In this document: positions 44,099 to 49,736 of the stretch, piece after piece | Layout: every line of letters begins with the position of its first letter | Position numbering within the stretch: the first letter of the stretch is position 1 | Source of the DNA: Gemmatimonadales bacterium UBA2975 | GTDB lineage: Bacteria > Gemmatimonadota > Gemmatimonadetes > Longimicrobiales > Gaopeijiaceae | Direction: 5' to 3' | Assembly: GCA_002348265.1 (NCBI GenBank) | Contig: DEAT01000015.1 | Span: 1 to 49,736 of the forward strand | Length of the DNA: 49,736 nt | The notes under the pieces: model-generated | The model's database searches: none | What the model saw: the letters and a program-made list of their open reading frames with translations, nothing else | Told to the model about the DNA's origin: nothing | Position numbers and translations under genes: made by a program

Positions 44099-45099
44099 AC
44101 AATAGGGGTTCGCGTTTCGGTCCTGGCGCTGAGTTTGATCTGATCACCCGACTGCATGACTTTAACAGTGAATTGCCCACTGGAGTGGGTCTTGGTCCTG
44201 GAGACGATGCAGCGGTGCTGGAAGGCGGGTGGGTTGTCAGTACTGACCTTTGCGTAGAAGACGTGCACTTCAGGCGCGAGTGGATTACCGATAAAGAAGT
44301 TGGTTACCGTGCTGCTGCTGCAGCGCTCTCTGATATGGCCGCGATGGCTGCCGCTCCCGTTGGCCTGCTGGTGTCGATTGCTGCTCAGCGTGGGGGAGCT
44401 TTTGACCTCGAACAGATCCAGGCGGGGATCTCAGAAGCGGCGGTCAAGGTTGGCGCATCTGTGATCGGTGGAGATGTATCGGCATCACCTGGACCTTTGA
44501 TGGTCGATGTCGTGGCTCTAGGGAAGAGCACCTCTCCTGTCAGGAGAGATGGGGCAAAATCAGGAGGTGAGGTCTGGGTGACAGGCTCACTAGGGTCGAG
44601 TGCGGCGGCAGTCAGGGTATGGCGAGATGGGGGGACACCAACGGAGGCTCTTCGCACAGCATTTGCGAGGCCAACAGCACGAGTGAACGAAGCGCTATAT
44701 ATCGCCAAGGATTTATTTGCCCATGCGATGATTGATATATCAGATGGCCTCATTGGGGATGCTGGGCATATTGCTGCGTCATCTGGTGTGAAGATTACAC
44801 TTAACGCACTGGACATTCCGATCGCGAGGGCTGCGATCACTCACTTGGGTAGAACTGAGGCGCTCCGGGATGCTTTGGCCGGCGGCGAAGATTACGAGTT
44901 ATGCTTCGTAACGGATCCAGGCATCGTCGATCCACTTCGCTTTTTAGATCGCTATGGGGTGACTGTGACGAAAGTCGGTGACGTGGCTGAGGGAGAGGGC
45001 GTCTGGCTTAAAGAGGAAGACGGGACCCTTTCGACTTTTGTTAGCGGTGGATTTGACCACTGGGCGGTTGAGGACAGAGTGCCCGAGAAGGAATCATGA
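44095..45099 (+). CDS. thiL: Thiamine-monophosphate kinase
   Basis: Last step of thiamine diphosphate synthesis, phosphorylating thiamine phosphate. The 334 residues contain FDLITRL near the start, GPGDDAAVL, STDLCVEDVHFRREW, the metal-binding MIDISDGLIGDAGHI and GGEDYELCF, all family hallmarks. ATGA overlaps link it to the NAD(P)HX repair gene before and plsC after. No other thi gene or TPP riboswitch is visible in the window. Confidence 0.94.
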   Translation: MNNRGSRFGPGAEFDLITRLHDFNSELPTGVGLGPGDDAAVLEGGWVVSTDLCVEDVHFRREWITDKEVGYRAAAAALSDMAAMAAAPVGLLVSIAAQRGGAFDLEQIQAGISEAAVKVGASVIGGDVSASPGPLMVDVVALGKSTSPVRRDGAKSGGEVWVTGSLGSSAAAVRVWRDGGTPTEALRTAFARPTARVNEALYIAKDLFAHAMIDISDGLIGDAGHIAASSGVKITLNALDIPIARAAITHLGRTEALRDALAGGEDYELCFVTDPGIVDPLRFLDRYGVTVTKVGDVAEGEGVWLKEEDGTLSTFVSGGFDHWAVEDRVPEKES

Positions 45100-45839
45100 T
45101 CCGACTGCTCGGGGTGCTGATCTGGATTGGCCCGGCCACGATCTGGTACGGTGGTCGTATGATTTGGGCTGTTTTCGCTGGTTCATCGGATAAGACATGC
45201 ATCTGTCAGAAAAGTCCCAAGCGCTGGGCTAGTCAGCTGTTATGGATCTCCGGAGTGAAGATCTGTTTTGAGAATATTGACTTTATCAATCCGAGTAAGC
45301 CCCAGATCCTAGTGGCGAATCATTCCTCTTGGTATGACGTCCTTGCACTCGTTTTGATTCCCGGAACGTTCGTGTTCGTGGCCAAGAGAGAACTGGCAAG
45401 CATTCCGATTTTTGGCCGAGCGATTGGCTCATGTGGACATATTTTTGTTGACCGAAAGGACCGAAGCGCTGCAGTTCGATCTTTGGGTGTGGCGAAAGAC
45501 CTGTTGGAGAATGCGAGCCCTACCATCATCATGTTCCCTGAAGGCACGCGCACGAAAACTGGTGAGCTCCAGAAGTTCAAGAAGGGTGCTTTTGTTTTGG
45601 CGATACAGACGGGGGTCGATGTCTTGCCTGCGGCCGTCATCGGATCACGCGAAGTAATGAAGAAGGGTTCTCTCAGAATAAAGCCCGGAACTATAACCGT
45701 TAGGGTTGGGATGCCGATCGAGGTTGATAGACTCGATATGGAAGACCGAAATGAACTAACGGAAAGAGCCAGAAACGCGGTGGTAAAGTTGCAGGTGCAG
45801 GGAGCTCAGAAAGACATAGAACCAATAGGAGGAGGATAA
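45096..45839 (+). CDS. plsC: 1-acyl-sn-glycerol-3-phosphate acyltransferase
   Basis: Makes phosphatidic acid from lysophosphatidic acid at the cytoplasmic membrane. The 247 residues begin with a hydrophobic segment (LLGVLIWIGPATIWYGG). They carry the acyltransferase motifs NHSSWYDVLAL (NHx4D) and FPEGTRTKTGELQKFKKGAF. Four cysteines or histidines near residue 35 are not conserved in the family. The eno ribosome binding site GGAGGAGG lies at the end of this gene. Confidence 0.92.
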   Translation: MIRLLGVLIWIGPATIWYGGRMIWAVFAGSSDKTCICQKSPKRWASQLLWISGVKICFENIDFINPSKPQILVANHSSWYDVLALVLIPGTFVFVAKRELASIPIFGRAIGSCGHIFVDRKDRSAAVRSLGVAKDLLENASPTIIMFPEGTRTKTGELQKFKKGAFVLAIQTGVDVLPAAVIGSREVMKKGSLRIKPGTITVRVGMPIEVDRLDMEDRNELTERARNAVVKLQVQGAQKDIEPIGGG

Positions 45840-47120
45840 ATGTCGACAATCGTCGACGTTCGAGGGCGCGAGATAATAGACTCCCGTGGCAATCCCACTG
45901 TCGAAGCTGAAGTTACCCTTGAGTCCGGCGTGCGTGGTCGTGCCGCCGTTCCATCGGGAGCCTCTACCGGAGAGCACGAAGCTGTCGAACTGAGAGACCG
46001 TGACCACGAGCGTTTCTTGGGCAGAGGTGTGCTAAAGGCCGTTAGCAACGTCAACGAGAGGATCGCGGAAGCGGTAAGAGGATTTGAGGTTCGAGACCAG
46101 GTGGATATTGATCGAGCGATGATCGACTTGGACGGTACGCCAAACAAGCAAGAGCTTGGAGCCAACTCTATACTTGCGGTTTCGATGGCGGTGGCGCGTG
46201 CAGCGGCGACGGAGAGCCAACTACCACTTTGGCGCTACCTCGCAACTTCAGAAGACGTGGGTACGCTGCCAGTACCTATGATGAATATCCTTAACGGGGG
46301 CTCGCATGCACCCAACAACGTCGACATCCAAGAATTCATGGTTATGCCCGTTGGGGCGGCAACCTTTTCGGAAGGTCTACGCATGGGTGTCGAGGTCTTT
46401 CATCATCTGAAGAACGTTCTTAGGGCTCAGGGAAAAAACACAGCCGTTGGTGATGAAGGGGGCTTCGCTCCTGATTTGGGGAACAACGAAGAGGCAATTG
46501 AGGTTGTCCTTGAGGCGATTGAGAAAGCTGGTTACAAAACGGGTAGAGACGTTGCCTTAACTCTGGATGCTGCCGCTGCTGAGTTCTTTCAGGATGGCCA
46601 GTATGTCTTCCACTGGTCAGGAGGTGAGCGCCGCGATTCAAACGAAATGGTTGAATTTTGGAGGCAATGGGTTGCAAAATACCCTATAAGTTCGATTGAA
46701 GACCCGCTCGACGAGAACGACTGGGATGGTTGGACGGCTTTGACAGAGGCCATTGGAGGGGATGTTCAGATTGTGGGAGATGACCTTTTCGTGACTGACG
46801 CGGACCGTCTAGAGAAGGGGATTCGTGGTTGTGTAGCCAATGCTATTCTGATCAAGGTGAACCAGATCGGTACCCTAACTGAGACCTTAGAAACAATGCG
46901 TATCGCGAGAGAATCCGGTTATAGGAGCATCGTTTCCCATCGGTCCGGTGAGACAGAAGACACGTTCATCGCAGACCTTTCCGTCGCGACCGGTGCGGGT
47001 CAGATAAAGACGGGCAGCGCTAGCCGTACTGACCGCGTAGCAAAATACAACCAGCTACTTCGTATCGAGGAGCAGCTCGGTTCAATTGCCCGATATCCGG
47101 GCCGCGGGCTCTGGGACTGA
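45840..47120 (+). CDS. eno: Enolase
   Basis: Converts 2-phosphoglycerate to phosphoenolpyruvate. The 426 residues carry all expected motifs: SGASTGEHEAVELRD, MNILNGGSHAPNNVDIQEFM, VGDEGGFAP with Glu206, LIKVNQIGTLTETL with the general base Lys339, and SHRSGETEDTFIADL. The ATG at 45840 directly abuts the plsC stop and is preceded by a strong GGAGGAGG. The FtsB-like gene begins three bases after the stop; eno-ftsB is a common bacterial pair. Confidence 0.98.
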   Translation: MSTIVDVRGREIIDSRGNPTVEAEVTLESGVRGRAAVPSGASTGEHEAVELRDRDHERFLGRGVLKAVSNVNERIAEAVRGFEVRDQVDIDRAMIDLDGTPNKQELGANSILAVSMAVARAAATESQLPLWRYLATSEDVGTLPVPMMNILNGGSHAPNNVDIQEFMVMPVGAATFSEGLRMGVEVFHHLKNVLRAQGKNTAVGDEGGFAPDLGNNEEAIEVVLEAIEKAGYKTGRDVALTLDAAAAEFFQDGQYVFHWSGGERRDSNEMVEFWRQWVAKYPISSIEDPLDENDWDGWTALTEAIGGDVQIVGDDLFVTDADRLEKGIRGCVANAILIKVNQIGTLTETLETMRIARESGYRSIVSHRSGETEDTFIADLSVATGAGQIKTGSASRTDRVAKYNQLLRIEEQLGSIARYPGRGLWD

Positions 47121-47123
47121 TCA

Positions 47124-47465
47124 ATGGCACCACGCACGAATAAGAGGCTGTCGGCAAGATTCACACTGAAACGGTCGGTGGTGCCGATCCTACTTGTCGC
47201 TGCGGGTTACTACGCGGTCTTTGGCGGAGGATCTTCGGTTTGGGATCTTTTGGAGACTCGGAAGAACGTGGTCGTTGAGCGGACGCGCTTGGAAGAGGCC
47301 AGGGTTAAGATCGACTCACTTCAAGTGGAGCTTCAACAATTGAAGCAGGATCCGGCGATCATTGAGCAGATTGCACGTGAGCAGTACGGAATGATTCGAG
47401 AGGGCGAGGTCCTTTACCGCTTCACCCTTACAACCGCTGAGGGGCCGCCGCCGCTTACCCGTTGA
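47124..47465 (+). CDS. ftsB: Septum formation initiator (FtsB/DivIC-like)
   Basis: Bitopic divisome protein that, with FtsL and FtsQ, activates septal peptidoglycan synthesis. The 113 residues consist of a short basic N-terminus, one membrane segment (VVPILLVAAGYYAVF), a coiled coil (about 45-80) and the family signature DPAIIEQIAREQYGMIREGEVLYRF. It is the last + strand gene before the strand switch. Only nine bases separate it from the convergent slipin gene, with no room for a separate terminator. Confidence 0.9.
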   Translation: MAPRTNKRLSARFTLKRSVVPILLVAAGYYAVFGGGSSVWDLLETRKNVVVERTRLEEARVKIDSLQVELQQLKQDPAIIEQIAREQYGMIREGEVLYRFTLTTAEGPPPLTR

Positions 47466-47474
47466 CCATGCTCG

Positions 47475-48428
47475 TCAATCTTGTTGGGTGTCGTCGGGTT
47501 CGATCGTCTCAGAGTTTTCTTCTGATCCTTCGAGAAGCACAGGCCCCGATTTAGTTATTCTGGGTGCCTTGGTGTCAGCTAGGGCGTCTGCTGTCGCTAC
47601 CCTGTCAGAGAGACTCGTCAGTGCTGCCTCCTCCGCAAGCTTGAGAGCGCGGGCTTTACCCTCTGGCGTCACAGCACTTTGTTCCTTGCCGAACTGAGAG
47701 AACAGGTCGATTGGGATGGGGAAGAGAGTGGTTGAGTTGTTCTCCACAGCGACCTCGGCCACCGTCTGCAGGAATCGGAGCTGAATCGCGACCGGGAACT
47801 GCTCGATCACTTCCGCCGCCTGAATCAGTTTTGTCGAGGCCTGATACTCACCCTCAGCATTGATAACCTTTGCTCTGCGCTCGCGCTCAGCCTCGGCCTG
47901 TTTTGCCATAGCCCGTTTCATCTCCTGCGGAAGGTCGATGTCTTTGATTTCGACACCTGTGACCTCGATACCCCATGGGTCGGTTCCTTCATCAATGATT
48001 AATCGCACTACCTCATTGATGCGTTCACGCTCCGCTAGCAGTTCATCCAATTCGGATTGTCCAATTACCGAACGGAGAGTCGTCTGGGCAAGCTGACTTG
48101 TTGCAAAATAATAATCCTCAATCTCAATCATCGCCTTAGTTGGATCTGCGACCCGAAAATACACCACCGCATTTACTCGAACCGAGACGTTGTCTTTTGT
48201 TATTGTGTCCTGTGGCGCGATATCAAGGGCTACTATTCTCAGGTCCATCTTCCGTATGCGATCGATGCCGAAAGGAATAAGAAAGATTAGGCCTGGGCCC
48301 TTAGCCCTTGTGAGCTTACCCAGTCGGAAGACTACTCCTCTCTCATACTCATAGAGCACACGGATTCCTGTGAATACGGCTCCTAGCCCTAAAACGACGG
48401 CCGAAACTAGAGGTACACTCAGTTCCAT
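47475..48428 (-). CDS. Slipin-type SPFH/band 7 membrane protein
   Basis: Stomatin-like membrane scaffold protein. The 317 residues show an N-terminal hydrophobic segment (LVSAVVLGLGAVFTGI), then the SPFH domain with EYERGVVFRLG, GPGLIFLIPFGIDRI and NVSVRVNAVVYFRVADP. A charged helix (KRAMAKQAEAERERRAKVINAEGE) and a variable acidic tail complete it. GGAGA precedes the ATG on the - strand. Such slipins are often coupled to an NfeD membrane protease; none is adjacent here. This is the only gene on the - strand in the window. Confidence 0.92.
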   Translation of the reverse strand: MELSVPLVSAVVLGLGAVFTGIRVLYEYERGVVFRLGKLTRAKGPGLIFLIPFGIDRIRKMDLRIVALDIAPQDTITKDNVSVRVNAVVYFRVADPTKAMIEIEDYYFATSQLAQTTLRSVIGQSELDELLAERERINEVVRLIIDEGTDPWGIEVTGVEIKDIDLPQEMKRAMAKQAEAERERRAKVINAEGEYQASTKLIQAAEVIEQFPVAIQLRFLQTVAEVAVENNSTTLFPIPIDLFSQFGKEQSAVTPEGKARALKLAEEAALTSLSDRVATADALADTKAPRITKSGPVLLEGSEENSETIEPDDTQQD

Positions 48429-48567
48429 TGTGAACTTTCTCCAATTTGAGACAATAGGCCCGGATAGCTAGCACGATCTGCTTGATTAAATGTAATTCTG
48501 CATCATAGTGGATGCTTGCAAGAGGTAGTTGACATGGACGAAGGCCCCAATGACCTTTTTCCGCTTC

Positions 48568-48641
<74 letters not shown>

Positions 48642-48670
48642 TCCCTTGAGCTGTAAGGCTTTTAGGGATT

Positions 48671-48698
48671 GGCCCCTCCACTCGGAGGGGCCTTTTTT
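48671..48698 (+). terminator. Strong intrinsic terminator downstream of the tRNA
   Basis: GGCCCCTCC (48671-48679) pairs perfectly with GGAGGGGCC (48684-48692) around the tetraloop ACTC, followed by six T residues. It ends the tRNA transcript about 30 bases after the mature 3' end. Confidence 0.9.
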
Positions 48699-48703
48699 GT
48701 GCC

Positions 48704-48725
48704 AGAATGTGTACAGAATGTGTAC
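48704..48725. repeat. Tandem 11-bp direct repeat beside the tRNA
   Basis: AGAATGTGTAC occurs twice, perfectly and head to tail, at 48704-48714 and 48715-48725. The core TGTGTAC recurs a third time at 48781-48787. Short direct repeats just outside a tRNA 3' end can be arm-type sites of a tyrosine recombinase or operator sites of the nearby regulator. No integrase gene is visible before the window ends. Confidence 0.7.
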
Positions 48726-48773
48726 ACTTTTTTTGAACTCTTTTTTCGAGTTCGTTTGTGGTGCCGCCAGGTA

Positions 48774-48807
48774 TTGCTTTTGTGTACTAGTTAGTATACA
48801 GTATACG
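48774..48807 (+). promoter_or_regulatory. Candidate promoter/operator of the XRE regulator
   Basis: The palindrome GTATAC occurs twice one base apart (48794-48799 and 48801-48806), ending three bases before the ATG at 48809. TATACA at 48795-48800 could serve as -10 with TTGCTT (48774-48779) as a weak -35 at a short 15-base spacing. Transcription would then start near the ATG. No ribosome binding site is seen, consistent with a leaderless, self-repressed gene. Confidence 0.4.
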
Positions 48808-48808
48808 C

Positions 48809-49162
48809 ATGGTCACCTTTGGATGCTTCGTTCGAGAACGCCGAGAATCATTACGTGAGGATAATCCGGCCTATTCGATCCGGCGTGTGGCAAAGCGCAT
48901 GGGGGTCCAGCCGTCTTATCTCAGCAAGGTCGAGCGAGATGAGGTCGCACCGCCATCCGAAGAAACAACGCGAAAGTTGGCGGCTGAGCTCAATGTGGAC
49001 ACGGACGTTCTGCTGGCGCTTTCTGGAAAAGTTTCGTCTGACCTACAAGAGGTGATCCGGAAGCGTCCAGCCCTGGTTGCAGAGCTGATCCGGGGACTGA
49101 AGGAGATGCCAGATCACGCAGTCTTGCGTCTCGTGCGCGAGGTGCGGGATGGAGAGTGGTAG
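48809..49162 (+). CDS. XRE-family helix-turn-helix regulator
   Basis: A 117-residue protein. The N-terminal helix-turn-helix (about residues 18-60) contains YSIRRVAKRMGVQPSYLSKVERDEVAPPSEET. A short C-terminal helical part with SSDLQEVIRKRPALVAELIRGLKEMPDHAVLRLVREV follows. It is the first gene after the tRNA and its terminator and is followed 37 bases later, in the same direction, by an unknown gene; the pair is probably an operon. Regulators of this kind commonly control mobile-element or two-gene accessory modules. Its target is inferred to be its own GTATAC-rich upstream region. Confidence 0.85.
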   Translation: MVTFGCFVRERRESLREDNPAYSIRRVAKRMGVQPSYLSKVERDEVAPPSEETTRKLAAELNVDTDVLLALSGKVSSDLQEVIRKRPALVAELIRGLKEMPDHAVLRLVREVRDGEW

Positions 49163-49199
49163 CGGGGCGGGAAGTTAATTCAGAAAGAGAGTCTAGAAC

Positions 49200-49736
49200 G
49201 TGATCGAACTGCGAGATAACGAGTTGAAGATAAGCTTTCCTCATGTGCATGAGGCTGCGGAGATGTCGCTGGACTTCAAGCGCACGCTAAGAATCCCCGA
49301 TGACGGACGAGACTATCCTCTTCCACCGGGATTGGGTTCGTTCCCGATTAGGCACGTGGATGATTACGCGGACCGCCTGCCTGAACTTTGGAGGAAGCAC
49401 GGCGGGGTCATGCTACCGGCTCATCAATCGGAGGCCCTCTGGTTGAATTTCAAGAGCGACTACCCATTCGCCGTAAAGGTTGCAACTGGGAAGATAAACG
49501 CGATCACGGGAGAAACCTGGCGCGATGGCATCCACCGAGATCCTCAGGACTACATGGTTATACCCAAGCAGCCGTGGCTGGATGGGTACTGCATAGAGGA
49601 AGGCTCGATCCGGCAGTTTGTTGCGATGCCTCTGGGTAACGGCTACACGGTAGAGGAACAGATAACGGGTGAGGCCGCGCACGGTGGCCTACAAATCGTG
49701 GCCTATCCGATGAAGGCTGAGGCCTATAGGAGAATG
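49200..49736 (+). CDS. Unknown protein (N-terminal 179 residues; runs off the window)
   Basis: An uninterrupted frame from GTG 49200 to the end of the window, with GAAAGAGAG about eight bases upstream. Residues early in it include SLDFKRTLRIPDDGRDYPLPP, followed by SFPIRHVDDYADRLPELW and HQSEALWLNF. Later come KVATGKINAITGETW, DYMVIPKQPWLDGYCIE and QFVAMPLGNGYTVEEQITG. Tryptophans, prolines and glycines are spaced as in a compact globular enzyme or binding domain; there is no signal peptide, membrane segment or known catalytic motif. I do not recognise the family. ATG 49263 is an alternative start. Confidence 0.7.
   Translation, partial: MIELRDNELKISFPHVHEAAEMSLDFKRTLRIPDDGRDYPLPPGLGSFPIRHVDDYADRLPELWRKHGGVMLPAHQSEALWLNFKSDYPFAVKVATGKINAITGETWRDGIHRDPQDYMVIPKQPWLDGYCIEEGSIRQFVAMPLGNGYTVEEQITGEAAHGGLQIVAYPMKAEAYRRM

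Noticed and set aside
48529..48560. TTGACA (48529-48534) as promoter of the tRNA gene
   Set aside because: No acceptable -10 hexamer lies 15-19 bases downstream.

Overview
This window looks like a chromosomal segment of a Gram-negative-type (diderm) bacterium with roughly balanced base composition. LolA, a signal-peptide beta-barrel-like protein and an FtsK/FtsB division set point to an outer membrane. The mixture of a Minf_1886-family protein, a ComB-like phosphatase, a bacterial inositol-3-phosphate synthase, a YlbF-family protein, Rex and an RsbV/RsbW/RsbU-type partner switch is what I would expect from an uncultured, probably aquatic member of Gemmatimonadota. That placement is an inference from gene content, not a phylogenetic result.

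From base 1 to 47465 every convincing gene is on the + strand and most are packed with 4-base ATGA/GTGA/TTGA overlaps or TGATG junctions, so translational coupling is pervasive. Regions: (1) 1-9212, aroQ, efp, accB, accC, comB-like, ftsK, lolA, rimO and an outer-membrane-like protein. (2) 9213-14122, rpmE behind a hairpin leader, prfA, prmC, a YlbF-family gene, ino1 and tmk. (3) 14173-22340, an S41 protease, a ReAV-type asparaginase, obgE, hemW, hrcA, dnaJ and prmA. (4) 22341-31289, a sigma70-like promoter, then a HIT protein, yqeY, mutS2, dnaG, a coiled-coil zinc-ribbon protein, recJ, rsmD and coaD. (5) 31290-34638, a leader with a possible 33-residue ORF, then a three-gene partner-switching module (STAS antagonist, anti-sigma kinase, GAF-PP2C phosphatase) and rsmA. 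(6) 34639-41682, rex with its own apparent operator, a metallo-beta-lactamase-fold enzyme, thiolase, bioY, 3-hydroxybutyryl-CoA dehydrogenase, leucine dehydrogenase and glyA. (7) 41772-47465, a Minf_1886-family protein, a small zinc-binding protein behind two tandem hairpins, the NAD(P)HX repair enzyme, thiL, plsC, eno and an FtsB-like protein. (8) A convergent slipin gene on the - strand.

The last 1.2 kb differs in character. A tRNA with anticodon CAT is followed by a strong terminator, a perfect tandem 11-bp repeat, a third copy of the repeat core, a palindromic GTATAC pair, an XRE-type regulator and an unrecognised gene running off the window. This resembles the edge of an element integrated at a tRNA gene and is the best candidate for something undescribed.

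Functionally the window is mostly housekeeping: translation and its modification enzymes, replication and repair, fatty-acid and lipid precursor synthesis, cofactor salvage and chaperones. The regulatory interest lies in the redox regulator Rex beside acyl-CoA redox genes, the partner switch with its unusual leader, and several hairpin leaders in short intergenic gaps.
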